The notes: a model not told the origin generated them from the sequence alone. Counted from the first letter of the stretch, positions 39,004 to 48,933 are shown. The stretch is DNA of 64,000 nucleotides from Gallibacterium melopsittaci (GCF_042433085.1 NZ_JBHLWA010000049.1:62001-126000); one strand, 5' to 3'. Made by a program: numbers and translations.

Positions 39004-39573
39004 TTTTCTATCATAGCCATTTATTACTACACTGCCTTAACAAAAAAACGCTTAGTAATTCATTTGGGGTATTGTACACATTATGTAAATAAAAATTTAT
39101 GCTTAAGATCACATTTCTATAATATGTACATTAATTTATTTAAATAACAAATACAACATTGACAAAGAAAAGTACAAGTTTTATACAGAAATGTACAAGA
39201 ATATGTTTCTGAGAACGATGCTAGTTAATTTAAAAATAGCTCTCTTCCCTTTTGGCGTGAATTGAGGTTATTTCGTTTTAAATATTCTTTCCTCTTTCTT
39301 TTTTATTGCACTTAGATTGTAAATTCAATGGCAAAAACGTTTAATTTTTCGTAGAAAAATATCTGTTTTTTGTCGCTAGAAAAAGCTTAACGAAATGAAG
39401 AATAGCAAAGATCTACAGCGTATATTATTCGCAAGTAGCATTTAAAAAGCAGGACTGTTTGTGTTGTTCCACTTTTAGTAAGAGTAAATAAAAGTAGATT
39501 GTACTTAGACGAAATACTAATTTATCTGCAAAACAAACTAAAAATTAATTCAGATGACTTTGTCAGTAAACTG
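39004..39573. other. Long intergenic region between autotransporter unit and mukB
   Basis: About 570 bases are AT-rich with no convincing ORF. It holds a sigma70-like promoter on each strand sharing one TTGACA/TTGTCA element and three TGTACA/GTACA motifs near 39125-39200. On the plus strand the region ends in a terminator. It could hold the promoter of the autotransporter unit and an unannotated plus-strand transcript. Confidence 0.5.
39159..39187 (+). promoter_or_regulatory. Sigma70-like promoter, with an overlapping divergent one
   Basis: TTGACA (39159-39164) and TATACA (39182-39187) are spaced by 17 bases on the plus strand. On the minus strand the same bases read TTGTCA, with TAAATA 17 bases further on, pointing toward the autotransporter unit. 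No protein gene follows on the plus strand before the terminator at 39574. Confidence 0.45.
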
Positions 39574-39603
39574 AAATGCGGCATTTGCCGCATTTTCTTT
39601 TTA
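39574..39603 (+). terminator. Rho-independent terminator with T-run on the plus strand
   Basis: AAATGCGGCA and TGCCGCATTT form a palindromic stem followed by TTCTTTTTA on the plus strand. It sits just after mukB (minus strand), where it may also act as a weaker terminator, but its T-run points the other way. Confidence 0.65.
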
Positions 39604-39610
39604 CTGATAT

Positions 39611-42600
39611 TTAGTGTGTGGTACCAAATCCTTTCAAACCAACGACGTGTACAAACTCTTGATTATGCGCAATCTTACGCACTAGTTTATAAGTCGTTCC
39701 TTTTTCTGGACTGATATTTTCTGGTGCGGCAATTAATAACTGCATATCAAGACGATCGCAGAGTTCAAACAAGGTTGAAATCGATTTTGCATCTAAACGT
39801 GCCGCTTCATCTAAGAATAACAATCGACAAGGAACAATCTCTTTGCCTCGTAAGCGGCGAGATTCTTCTTCCCAACTTTGTACCACCATTAACAAGATCG
39901 ACATCCCCGTACCAATCGCTTCCCCAGTAGATAATGCCCCACTCTCCGCACGCAACCAGCCGTCCGCACCACGGAACACCTCTACCTCAAGATCTAAATA
40001 GTGGCGATAATCTAATAATTCTTCACCAATCGTTTGTGGGCTGCGTTGTCCCATATCAATATGCGGATTTAAACGTTGATATAACTTAGCCAGTGCTTCA
40101 GAGAAAGTCAGTTTATTATTATTAAACAGATCTTCATATTCCGCTTGTTTGCCCGATAACGCATCTAGCAACATCGCATGCGTATCTCGAATATTCACGA
40201 CTAAACGCACACTTTTTACCTGACCAAAGGCAATATTTTGTAATCCTTGGTTTAATAAGCGAATCCGATTTTGTTCACGTTGAATGGTCTTACGCATAAT
40301 ATTGGCAACACTATCTGCACTAATCGCCAATTTTTGTTCGCGGCTCGTTAACTCTTCTGTTAAACGTGCTAACTCAACTTCCATTTGTTCAATCGCATCA
40401 ATCGGATCATCAGTTTTCAAAATATCCTGACGAATACGTTCACGCAGATGTTGATACACCGCAATAAAGAATTTCACTTTATATTCAGGTTTAGCCGAAT
40501 TTTCTGATAAACGCAACGCATCTCTTAAGTATTCATTATCTGCGACTGCATTACGCAACGCCCCTAATGCCTTATCTGACATTGAGCGTAGCTCTTCAGC
40601 CGATAAGTAAGCTAACTCACGGCGGTGTAAACGTTTTTCAACATCACTATGGCGAGATAGGCGTTGTACTGCACACCAACTCACTTTCGCCGCCACGACA
40701 ACTTCACGTTGTGCCTTATAATCTCGCTCTAATTTCCGCAAGCTCTTCGTTAAACTATCCGTTCCGTTCTCTAGTACCGCTAACTGTTTCTCAAGATAGT
40801 TATACCGTTGACGATTGACGGAAAGTTGTTGATAAAGCTCATCACGGCGATTTTTCGCCCGCATTTCGGCATCAGCATCAACTTTTACGCCTAATTGTGC
40901 CACTTCATCAAGTAACTCTTGTAATGTTTGTTGCTTAATCTCTTTTGAAGTGGTTAACCCTGTCAATACTTGTTGATATTGGCTTAGTTGATTTTGTGCT
41001 TGTTGCAATGCTTGGCGTTTTTGCTCACGTTGTTGTTGCATCTGCTCTAAGCGTTCACGCAATTTCACACTTAATTCTGAAGTTTCTACTTCAGCACTTT
41101 CACGATAACTAAAGTGTGCTAAACGGCTTACCACATCTGTCACCGCAAACAAACGTTGTTGCACTTGTTTTTGTAATTCCACTGCACGTTGATATTCAGC
41201 TTGTAAGCTATCGTGCTGTTCGGGATCACTTTGCAATGCGGTTGCAATCGGTTCTAATTGCTCAATTAAGTTCCCTTTTTGTCGCACATACACCGCATTT
41301 TCTTCTGCTACTTCCAGTTGTGCTTGATATTCATCAATTTGTTCTAGCAAACTATCTTCAGCAAGTAACGCCAAATTCGGCAATAATTTATTCAGTTGTT
41401 GCAACTGTTGACGAACTTCTGCCAACTGACTGCGTGCTTGTTGTTCTTGATCAGTTAATTTGGCTAATTCACGTTCAACTTCATTACGTTGTTGTTGTGC
41501 TTCTCGCATTAATTCTTCTGGATCAACTTCAAATGCTAATGCAAGATGTGAGCCAACAAATTGGCTAAGTTGTTGATGTAAACGCTGGCATTTCTGAACA
41601 TCAAATGAAATTTGCGCAAACTGCTCTGCGACTTCATCACGTTGTTGACGTAAGGTTTCTAGATGTTTTTCTCGTGCTGCACGTCCAAATAATGGAATTT
41701 CTGGGAAAGTCGAATAACGTAATTCACGTTGTGAAACCTGTACAACAACACCACATTCCAACTCTTGTGCCGATAACACGCTATCATCAAAGGAGTTTGG
41801 ATCCCCCTCAATCAAATAGAGATCATCTGGGCAATCTTGTAACTCTTGTAATAATGGCTTCACTGCCTCTAAATCTCGCACCACAATCGCATGACGAGCT
41901 GGACCGTATAACGCAGAAAAATAAGGGGCATCGCTAATATCCACATCATCATACAACTCAGATAACAGCACGCCGCCAAATTTTTCAGCAAGTTGGTTTA
42001 AACGTGGGTCTTCTGAACCATCTGGTTGTGTTAAACGTAAAATCTGTTGTTCAAGATCTTGTTTCTTCGCCTCAAGCTGATCACGTTGAATAATCAATTC
42101 CCGTTCTTTAGTTAATTGATTTTGCATAAAATCCATTACGCTTTGTGAACTGTGGAATTGTTGATTTACTTGCTCTTGAATACGCTCTAATGCTGCTTGT
42201 GCCGTTAGCCATAACGGTGCTTTTTGGCTATTTTGTTGGTAAATCGCTTGAAAATGTTCACGTTGTTGACGTAATTCAGAACGCTGTTCAATTAAGGTAT
42301 TCAACTGCTCTTCTACTGCTTCACTGCGATCTTCTTGCTGTAACGCATATTGTTCGAGTGCGTCTGCATCTTGTAGCGATTGCCCTGTTTGTTGATTAAA
42401 TGCCGCTAATTGTTGTTGAACACGTTGTTGTTGATCGGCTTTTTGTTGTAATTCAGCCAATTTAGCTTTCAGTTCATTTGCTTGTTGTTGCTGCAATTTT
42501 TGTGCTGGATAATCACGCAAAATTTGTTTCGCTTGTTGCCACGCTTCACTACGAGCAACATCACCTTGAATCTTACAAACCAACTGATACGCTTTATCAA

Positions 42601-44086
42601 ATTGTGTTTTCGCAATATCGACCACTGACAATTTTTGTTCTAATTCTAATACTCGCTCAGTTAAAGCCTCTGCCTGTTCGCTAAATTCTGCTTGATACTG
42701 CTCTGCACTTTCTGGAGTTAAATTAACAATCCCAGTAATATTTTTTGCTTTTTCTAATGTTTGAATTGCTTGTTGATATTGCACACTGCGGGTTTGCTGT
42801 GCATTTAACGCTTGTTGATAATCCGTTAATTGATCACGAATAGACTCAATTTCACCCTCAATCACTTCCACACTTTCTTGTTGCTCGGTTAAAGTAATTT
42901 GTGCTTCTTCAACAATTTCTTGTTGCTCTTCAATTTTTTCACCTAACTCGACAACATCTTCTTGATAACGTTCAATCTTTTCTTGATGATGCTGTGCATT
43001 TACCACCAAATTATAGTGATCGTTCGCACTTTGATAATCGACTTCTAGCGTTTTTTCCGCTTCTTTTAGCTGGCTAACTTCACGACTAAAATCAACAATA
43101 TTATGTTGTGCTAGACTGAGCTGTTGTTTGGTTTGGAATAATTCATTACGTTGTCCCAAAAGTAACGAAATATTCTTGCGTCTCTCATTAGCATGACGCA
43201 TATAATCCGCTGCTACATAATCGGTAGATTGCGTAATTAAATGCTTAAATAAATCTCGGTCAGCTTGGGTAACTTTAATCGCTTCCAATGTCATACGGTT
43301 TTCTCGCAATGCCACTTCCATATCTTGGAATGCTTTTTTCACGCCAACATTTTCAGGTAACAAATAATCGCGTAACGAACGAGTAATCGCAGACGAAATC
43401 CCACCATATAGTGAGGCTTCAATTAATTTATAGAATTTATTTCGATCAGAAGAAGAACGTAATCGTTTTGGAATAATCCCCATATCAAACATAAAGCTAT
43501 GATAATCCGCTACTGAATGATATTGCTTAAAGCTACCGCCTAATACCTCAACTTTTTCTTTTACTTCAGGTAAACCAATCACTTTCGCTTGGGTATCAGA
43601 AATTTTATCGGTAAAAATTTCTGTTGGAGAAATCGAGAGTGGTAATCCTTGAATTGAGATCGCCTTAATATCCACTTTTCGATCACGCCTTGCAATTTGC
43701 TGCAAACGTACACCTACTAATGCACGTTGATGGTGAGAATTTATGGTATCCAAAATGGCATAACAGATACCTGGACGTAACTTACCATATAGCCCTTTAT
43801 CACGCGAACCGCCTGAAGCCCCCGCTTCTGTGGTATTACGGAAATGTAATAAAGTTAAATCTGGAATTAATGCAGTCACAAAGCCTGCCATTGTGGTGGA
43901 TTTTCCTGCACCATTTCCCCCTGACAGCGTGGTCACTAACTCATCAAGATCAAAAGTACGCGCAAAAAAACCATTCCAGTTAATCAAGGTAAGTGAACGA
44001 AATTTACCACGTTCTGCATTCGTTTTTACATTTGCTGTCGCCTCAACTTGTTGAGGTGTTAATGATTCCATCTCTAACTCTGCCAT
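39611..44086 (-). CDS. mukB: Chromosome condensation ATPase MukB
   Basis: The 1491-residue SMC-like protein has its Walker A at LSGGNGAGKSTTMAGF (about 56-64). Two long Gln/Glu-rich coiled coils flank a hinge around residues 660-800. The ABC signature is ALSTGEAIGTGMSILLMVVQ and the Walker B is LLFLDEAARLDAKS near the end. It forms the MukBEF condensin that organises the chromosome. The N-terminus is about 20 residues longer than in E. coli MukB before the shared ERGKFRSLTLINWNGFF. The ATG overlaps the mukE stop by one base (TAATG). Confidence 0.98.
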   Translation of the reverse strand: MAELEMESLTPQQVEATANVKTNAERGKFRSLTLINWNGFFARTFDLDELVTTLSGGNGAGKSTTMAGFVTALIPDLTLLHFRNTTEAGASGGSRDKGLYGKLRPGICYAILDTINSHHQRALVGVRLQQIARRDRKVDIKAISIQGLPLSISPTEIFTDKISDTQAKVIGLPEVKEKVEVLGGSFKQYHSVADYHSFMFDMGIIPKRLRSSSDRNKFYKLIEASLYGGISSAITRSLRDYLLPENVGVKKAFQDMEVALRENRMTLEAIKVTQADRDLFKHLITQSTDYVAADYMRHANERRKNISLLLGQRNELFQTKQQLSLAQHNIVDFSREVSQLKEAEKTLEVDYQSANDHYNLVVNAQHHQEKIERYQEDVVELGEKIEEQQEIVEEAQITLTEQQESVEVIEGEIESIRDQLTDYQQALNAQQTRSVQYQQAIQTLEKAKNITGIVNLTPESAEQYQAEFSEQAEALTERVLELEQKLSVVDIAKTQFDKAYQLVCKIQGDVARSEAWQQAKQILRDYPAQKLQQQQANELKAKLAELQQKADQQQRVQQQLAAFNQQTGQSLQDADALEQYALQQEDRSEAVEEQLNTLIEQRSELRQQREHFQAIYQQNSQKAPLWLTAQAALERIQEQVNQQFHSSQSVMDFMQNQLTKERELIIQRDQLEAKKQDLEQQILRLTQPDGSEDPRLNQLAEKFGGVLLSELYDDVDISDAPYFSALYGPARHAIVVRDLEAVKPLLQELQDCPDDLYLIEGDPNSFDDSVLSAQELECGVVVQVSQRELRYSTFPEIPLFGRAAREKHLETLRQQRDEVAEQFAQISFDVQKCQRLHQQLSQFVGSHLALAFEVDPEELMREAQQQRNEVERELAKLTDQEQQARSQLAEVRQQLQQLNKLLPNLALLAEDSLLEQIDEYQAQLEVAEENAVYVRQKGNLIEQLEPIATALQSDPEQHDSLQAEYQRAVELQKQVQQRLFAVTDVVSRLAHFSYRESAEVETSELSVKLRERLEQMQQQREQKRQALQQAQNQLSQYQQVLTGLTTSKEIKQQTLQELLDEVAQLGVKVDADAEMRAKNRRDELYQQLSVNRQRYNYLEKQLAVLENGTDSLTKSLRKLERDYKAQREVVVAAKVSWCAVQRLSRHSDVEKRLHRRELAYLSAEELRSMSDKALGALRNAVADNEYLRDALRLSENSAKPEYKVKFFIAVYQHLRERIRQDILKTDDPIDAIEQMEVELARLTEELTSREQKLAISADSVANIMRKTIQREQNRIRLLNQGLQNIAFGQVKSVRLVVNIRDTHAMLLDALSGKQAEYEDLFNNNKLTFSEALAKLYQRLNPHIDMGQRSPQTIGEELLDYRHYLDLEVEVFRGADGWLRAESGALSTGEAIGTGMSILLMVVQSWEEESRRLRGKEIVPCRLLFLDEAARLDAKSISTLFELCDRLDMQLLIAAPENISPEKGTTYKLVRKIAHNQEFVHVVGLKGFGTTH

Positions 44087-44808
44087 TATTCGTTCCCTTC
44101 CTCAAAATCATTCTCATCAAGCTCTTCGGCATCACCTGCATTATTGTCATCAACTTGCAATGAATCAGGTGTCGCAATTTCTCCCTCACGGATTAAGCGT
44201 AATTGTGCAGCTTGTAAATCTTCGCCACTACGCACTTCTGCACCAAAACGGAACACCGCTTCAGAGATCACAAACTTGCCACTATGTTGATCGCCTATCG
44301 TTTGTAACATACCTAAACGGCGTAAACGCCCCACAGCAGCCCTCACTTTCTCGGCTAATTTTTGTTTATCCAAATCTGAACCGCTGGAGCGTTGATTCAC
44401 GATTTTGAGCAACTTACTTTCGTCTGCTAAGTTCAATAATTCATCATAGACTTCTTGTACGGTAAAAATGCCTTGTTGTGCTAGACGCTCTGGGCTTAAA
44501 TAGAGATAACAGAGTACCTTACCGACTAACATTTCTAATTCCGATAACACACTCCGTGCTATCAAAGTTGTTGCTTTAGGACGTAAATAGAAAAAACCCT
44601 CTGGCGCTCGGATCAGTTCAACATTATAACGACGGTAAAAAAGTTCTAATTCTGTTTGAAAATCTAATAAGAAAGCGTGCTGTTCTAATTGATCAAGACT
44701 AATATGACGCCCTGAACGTAATTGGCTATCAACTAATGGAAATAATGGATTGGCAATCGCCGTTGCTAACTCTTTTGGAATAGGCTCGTAAGATGTGGTT
44801 TCACTCAT
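44086..44808 (-). CDS. mukE: Chromosome partition protein MukE
   Basis: The 240-residue protein has tandem winged-helix features: SQLRSGRHISLDQLEQHAFL, YLRPKATTLIARSVLSELEM and LAEKVRAAVGRLRRLGMLQ. The acidic C-terminal tail (DDNNAGDAEELDENDFEEGN) is typical. It bridges MukF and the MukB heads. It follows mukF by 21 bases and overlaps mukB by one base. Confidence 0.97.
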   Translation of the reverse strand: MSETTSYEPIPKELATAIANPLFPLVDSQLRSGRHISLDQLEQHAFLLDFQTELELFYRRYNVELIRAPEGFFYLRPKATTLIARSVLSELEMLVGKVLCYLYLSPERLAQQGIFTVQEVYDELLNLADESKLLKIVNQRSSGSDLDKQKLAEKVRAAVGRLRRLGMLQTIGDQHSGKFVISEAVFRFGAEVRSGEDLQAAQLRLIREGEIATPDSLQVDDNNAGDAEELDENDFEEGNE

Positions 44809-44829
44809 AATTTATTCGCTTAATTAACG

Positions 44830-46173
44830 TTATTTCTTTGCTTGATTGTTGTTATATTCATCAATCGGGTGTGCTTGTACTTCTGCACCATACGCATTGA
44901 TTGCCTGCCATTGTGGTACATTACCGCTAAAATCTTGGCTCGCAATCCCAAGTCGGACAGCTTGATCTACAATAATTCTTGCTACATCAAAATGTTGTGA
45001 TTGTGGATAACGATCAAGTTGCTCTCGTAATACTGCACTTAATTCTATCGGTTTCTGATCTTGATAATATTGGATCAATAAGCGCTGCATAGTTTCGGTA
45101 ATTTGTTCATGAACTGTTTGTAGCGATTCATATTCTAATTCTGCTGGTAATTCACCTAACGCCTCTTCTTCACGCAACGCCAACTCTTCTTCACGCAAGT
45201 CAATTAAACGTTCCGCTTGTACATGCCATAAATAGAATGGTGCAGTAAAATAATCCGTTATCGAACGGCGTAAACGTTGTGCAAAAACCCGATTTTTATC
45301 CAAATCGATTGCCGTACGGATAAATTTATGCACATGGCGGTCATAGCTGATCCACAAGTCAATCGCTTGTTGTCCCCAGCTAATAATACGGTCTAATTTA
45401 AGTTGTAAACTAATAATAAGTTGCGCAACAAACTCTAATGATTGTCTGCCAAGCAGACAGTCTTGAATGCGTAATAATCCAGCTTGCAATTTATCGCCAG
45501 CCGCATTTAAAGTATCTTGCAGCTCACGTAAATTCCCTGAAGTTTCATCTAATAACCGTTCACAACTTGAGATAGCAGCTTGCCAATCTTTACTTAATAA
45601 TTCGGCAATTTCTTCTTTGGTATGATGTTGACTTTCATCCATAATCCGTTGCGACAAATCAATACTGTCAAAAATTTCTGCCACCGAATACTTTAATGGT
45701 GCAAAAACTTCTCGCCGCCAATAATAGTCATCACCATCATTTTCTGCGGCTTCGGCAGCACGTTGAATCTCATCTGCCACAATTGATAATTGCACAGAAA
45801 GACGCAAAGCAGAAAATTCACGTTGACGGATATAATAATCCGAAATACCGACTCCTAATGGTGTCAAACGATAGATTGCCAAGCCTTCGGTAAATTCACT
45901 ACTAAAGCGATTAACCAGACGCTGTTTTACCAGATCATTAATCGCATTATTTGCTCGTTGAACTAAGGTATCTTCCGACTGCCCTAATGCTTTGGAAACA
46001 TGACGGAAAAGATCGACTAAATCGATCTCTTCCATCTCACCAGCAAAACGTTCACTATTAAAAATCGCTATTGCTAGCAAAAAAGCCAAACGTTCTGTGG
46101 TTAGATTTAAGTTAAATTCTCGCTCTTTTACCCACGAGATAAGTTCAGGAATGGTTTGAGTTGATTCACTCAT
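44830..46173 (-). CDS. mukF: Chromosome partition protein MukF (kleisin)
   Basis: The 447-residue protein has an N-terminal winged-helix dimerisation domain (PELISWVKEREFNLNLTTER), a helical middle region and the C-terminal winged helix that contacts the MukB cap (HFDVARIIVDQAVRLGIAS). It is the kleisin linking MukB heads and MukE. It is the first gene of mukFEB and divergent from ttcA. Unlike E. coli, no smtA/cmoM gene precedes it here. Confidence 0.97.
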   Translation of the reverse strand: MSESTQTIPELISWVKEREFNLNLTTERLAFLLAIAIFNSERFAGEMEEIDLVDLFRHVSKALGQSEDTLVQRANNAINDLVKQRLVNRFSSEFTEGLAIYRLTPLGVGISDYYIRQREFSALRLSVQLSIVADEIQRAAEAAENDGDDYYWRREVFAPLKYSVAEIFDSIDLSQRIMDESQHHTKEEIAELLSKDWQAAISSCERLLDETSGNLRELQDTLNAAGDKLQAGLLRIQDCLLGRQSLEFVAQLIISLQLKLDRIISWGQQAIDLWISYDRHVHKFIRTAIDLDKNRVFAQRLRRSITDYFTAPFYLWHVQAERLIDLREEELALREEEALGELPAELEYESLQTVHEQITETMQRLLIQYYQDQKPIELSAVLREQLDRYPQSQHFDVARIIVDQAVRLGIASQDFSGNVPQWQAINAYGAEVQAHPIDEYNNNQAKK

Positions 46174-46443
46174 TATTAATTACCTAGATAACTGAGGTTT
46201 CTCTTGATCAAATTAATACGCTAAAACAGGCAACATTCTAGCAAAAAAATGTTATTTCTCTAAAGGTTATTTAACAAGATTGTGACCTTTTCTCTGTGAG
46301 CGATCTCGCATTCTGACAATAAATAAAATTTTTTCAGGATAAACCCTTATTTATCACAAAATACCTCAATAAATTTATTGCAAAAAAAACCAAAGTCCTT
46401 ACCATAGCAAACCGATTTTTAGCTGAAAAACTGATTATTCATT

Positions 46444-47364
46444 ATGTCATTAGAAAAAAAACAGATTTATAACTTCAACAAATTGCATAAACGTTTACGT
46501 CGTGAAGTCGGTAAAGCAATTGCCGATTTTAATATGATCGAAGAGGGCGATCGGGTTATGGTGTGTCTATCTGGCGGAAAAGATAGCTATACCCTCTTAG
46601 ATATTTTGCTTAACCTCAAACTCAACGCGCCAATCAATTTCGAGATTGTGGCAGTGAATCTGGATCAAAAACAACCTGGTTTTCCTGAAGAGGTATTGCC
46701 AAATTACCTGTCGCAATTAGGGGTAGAATATAAAATTGTTGAAGAAAATACTTATGGCATTGTGAAAGAAAAAATTCCAGAGGGAAAAACCACTTGTTCG
46801 CTCTGCTCTCGTTTACGTCGTGGGATTCTATATCGTACCGCCACAGAATTAGGTGCGACCAAAATTGCCCTCGGGCATCATCGTGATGATATGTTGGAAA
46901 CTTTATTCCTGAATATGTTCTATGGCGGCAAAATGAAAAGTATGCCACCGAAATTAATCAGTGATGATGGCAAACAGATTGTGATTCGCCCACTAGCCTA
47001 TTGCCGCGAAAAAGATATTGCACGTTACGCTGAAGCGAAACAGTTCCCGATTATTCCTTGTAACCTGTGTGGTTCTCAACCTAATTTACAACGCCAAGTG
47101 ATCAAAGAGATGCTACAAGCATGGGATCGCCAATATCCTGGTCGAATTGAAACAATGTTTAGTGCCTTACAAAATGTCGTGCCATCACACCTATGCGATC
47201 CAAATTTATTTGATTTCAAAAATATTCGCCATGGCAGCACATTAGAAAATATTGAGGGTGATATTGCCTTTGATAAACCAGAAATTCCAACTGCGCCCGT
47301 GATGCACGATGAAGATAATGATTTCTTCGCAGAAACACAGATTAGTTTTCGTCAAGTGAATTAA
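46444..47364 (+). CDS. ttcA: tRNA 2-thiocytidine biosynthesis protein TtcA
   Basis: The 306-residue protein has the PP-loop SGGKDS at residues 43-48. Two Cys pairs, CSLCSRLRRG (~118-121) and CNLCGSQ (~206-209), hold the Fe-S cluster. GHHRDDMLETLFLNMFYGG is typical of TtcA. It thiolates C32 in several tRNAs using ATP. It is transcribed away from mukF. The 270-base gap between them is AT-rich with no other gene seen. Confidence 0.97.
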   Translation: MSLEKKQIYNFNKLHKRLRREVGKAIADFNMIEEGDRVMVCLSGGKDSYTLLDILLNLKLNAPINFEIVAVNLDQKQPGFPEEVLPNYLSQLGVEYKIVEENTYGIVKEKIPEGKTTCSLCSRLRRGILYRTATELGATKIALGHHRDDMLETLFLNMFYGGKMKSMPPKLISDDGKQIVIRPLAYCREKDIARYAEAKQFPIIPCNLCGSQPNLQRQVIKEMLQAWDRQYPGRIETMFSALQNVVPSHLCDPNLFDFKNIRHGSTLENIEGDIAFDKPEIPTAPVMHDEDNDFFAETQISFRQVN

Positions 47365-47376
47365 TGAAATAATGGA

Positions 47377-47400
47377 TTAAATCTAATCTTCTACAGTTAA
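47377..47400. repeat. Relic resembling the IS481-like terminal repeat
   Basis: These 24 bases match the outer end of the IS right terminal repeat plus flanking TTAA (48877-48900) at 20 positions, in the same orientation. It lies just after ttcA, on the far side of the DUF285 remnant. It may be the end of an older element. Confidence 0.4.
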
Positions 47401-47437
47401 TATTGTGTCGGGCTGTAAAAAATTTTTTCTTCCTAAA

Positions 47438-47480
47438 AAAATAGCATTAATCCTGCTGAATTAATGCTATTTTCTTTTTT
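47438..47480 (+). terminator. Terminator after ttcA
   Basis: AAAATAGCATTAAT and ATTAATGCTATTTT form a long stem with an 8-base loop, followed by CTTTTTT on the plus strand. Confidence 0.85.
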
Positions 47481-47496
47481 AAATCAATACGATATT

Positions 47497-47694
47497 CTAA
47501 CTTCTACTGAGTAAAAATTTGGGGATTCTAGTTTTAGAAACACCGAGCATGAATACTGATTTATTCATTGCTGACATATTGGTAACGTTACTGATATTCC
47601 ATTTTGAAATATCGCCCTGAAATTTTGATCTAGCAAACATCTCGTACATATCGGTAACATTACTGACATCCCATTGGGAAATATCGCCATTAAA
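47497..47694 (-). pseudogene. DUF285 (BspA-like) surface protein remnant, truncated by IS
   Basis: The minus strand encodes FNGDISQWDVSNVTDMYEMF, then FQGDISKWNISNVTNMSAM, two copies of the ~25-residue DUF285 repeat, ending at TAG 47497. There is no start: the frame runs into the left end of the IS element. A short MKKLKTLLNIAL ORF at the other side of the IS may be the former 5' end, but joining the two across one target copy does not restore this frame, so more than the insertion is damaged. DUF285 repeats occur in lipoproteins and surface proteins of mycoplasmas and several Pasteurellaceae. Confidence 0.75.
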
Positions 47695-47723
47695 TTGTAG
47701 AAGATCAAACCTAATCTGACAGT
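47695..47723 (+). repeat. IS left terminal inverted repeat
   Basis: TTGTAGAAGATCAAACCTAA followed by TCTGACA pairs with the reverse complement of 48868-48896 with 3 mismatches. Confidence 0.85.
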
Positions 47724-47752
47724 CCCCGTTTAAAATTAGCGTGCCTGTCAGA

Positions 47753-48793
47753 TTAATTTGAGCTTAAATTCTTTTCCGCCCAAATACGCTTTCCATCAAG
47801 TAATGTTGCTATTGGCGTTCTTCCACAGCACATTTTCCCTTGATGTGTTCGATGATGGTTATAATACATCAACCACTCATCTAAGTCTGCTTGCAATGTG
47901 ACTAAATCCTGATAAATTTTCTTCCGAAATGTCACTTGATAAAATTCTTGCAAGATAGTCTTATGGAAGCGTTCACAGATACCATTAGTCTGTGGATGCT
48001 TCACCTTAGTTTTGCTATGTTCTATGTCGTTTATCGCTAAATAAAGCTCATAATCATGATTTTCCACTTTGCCACAATATTCACTACCACGGTCAGTCAA
48101 TATGCGTAATAGCGGCAACCCTTGGCTTTCAAAATACGGTAACACTTTATCATTAAGCATATCCGCTGCGGTGATAGCGGTTTTCATTGTGTATAATTTG
48201 GCAAACGCCACTTTACTGTAAGTATCGATAAAAGTTTGCTGATAAATGCGTCCCACACCTTTGAGATTGCCAACATAGAACGTATCTTGTGACCCCAAAT
48301 AACCAGGATGTGCGGTTTCAATTTCTCCACAAGCGAGGTCATCTTCTTTCTTACGTTCTAAGGCTTGAACCTGCGACTCGCTGAGAATAATACCTTGTTC
48401 CGCAACCAATTTCTCAAGAGCAATTAATCTCTGCTTAAAATTAGCTAAATGATGGCGTAACCAAATAGAACGTACACCGCCTGCTGACACAAAGATACCT
48501 TGTTTACGAAGTTCATTGCTTACTCTGACTTGCCCAAACGCTGGATTATCAAGGGCAAATTTCACAACTGCTTGTTCAACCGCTTCATCTACCCGATTTT
48601 TGAGATTCGGAACACGTCGATTTTGATTAAGCAACGCATCAACACCACCTTGTTCAACAGCTTGTTGATAGCGATAGAACGTATCTCGGCTCAATCCCAT
48701 CACTTTACATGCTTGAAAAATATTCCCTAATTCTTCGGCTAAATTTAATAAGCCTGTCTTGTGTTTAATAAGTGGATTGTTAGAATAAAACAT
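47753..48793 (-). CDS. IS481-family DDE transposase
   Basis: The 346-residue protein has an N-terminal helix-turn-helix (ACKVMGLSRDTFYRYQQAVE) and a second HTH-like region. The rve integrase core carries the DDE residues in order: Asp in TFIDTYSKVAF, Asp in RILTDRGSEYCG and Glu in NGICERFHKTILQEF. The end (WLMYYNHHRTHQGKMCCGRT) is typical. Length and motifs agree with an intact, potentially active IS481-type enzyme. The reading frame is uninterrupted. Confidence 0.93.
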   Translation of the reverse strand: MFYSNNPLIKHKTGLLNLAEELGNIFQACKVMGLSRDTFYRYQQAVEQGGVDALLNQNRRVPNLKNRVDEAVEQAVVKFALDNPAFGQVRVSNELRKQGIFVSAGGVRSIWLRHHLANFKQRLIALEKLVAEQGIILSESQVQALERKKEDDLACGEIETAHPGYLGSQDTFYVGNLKGVGRIYQQTFIDTYSKVAFAKLYTMKTAITAADMLNDKVLPYFESQGLPLLRILTDRGSEYCGKVENHDYELYLAINDIEHSKTKVKHPQTNGICERFHKTILQEFYQVTFRKKIYQDLVTLQADLDEWLMYYNHHRTHQGKMCCGRTPIATLLDGKRIWAEKNLSSN

Positions 48794-48867
48794 GAGAGTT
48801 TCCTTTTTTGTTTAGATTGAATTTTGCACTCATATTCTAAACGGGAAACTCTCACTTTTTATAGTGA

Positions 48868-48896
48868 ATTGTCAGATCAAGTCTGATCTTCTACAA
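48868..48896 (-). repeat. IS right terminal inverted repeat
   Basis: This is the reverse-complement partner of the left end, ending GATCTTCTACAA, followed by the target duplication TTAAA at 48897-48901. Confidence 0.85.
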
Positions 48897-48933
48897 TTAA
48901 AGCGATATTTAATAATGTTTTGAGTTTTTTCAT
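48897..48933 (-). pseudogene. Possible 5' fragment of the gene interrupted by the IS
   Basis: ATG 48933 gives MKKLKTLLNIAL before running into the IS end. The Lys-then-hydrophobic pattern resembles the start of a signal peptide. Attribution to the DUF285 gene is inference from position only. Confidence 0.35.

Larger units (their letters stand above)
47695..48896 (-). mobile_element. IS481-like insertion sequence, 1202 bp
   Basis: The element is bounded by inverted repeats starting TTGTAGAAGATCA, which match at 26 of 29 bases, and by a 5-bp direct repeat TTAAA (47690-47694 and 48897-48901). It holds one intact transposase gene. A second inverted pair (47712-47722 and 47745-47755) right after the transposase stop could terminate its transcript. 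Confidence 0.88.

Noticed and set aside
39499..39714. A 71-residue plus-strand ORF near the mukB end
   Set aside because: It runs through the terminator hairpin into mukB antisense and shows no family features.
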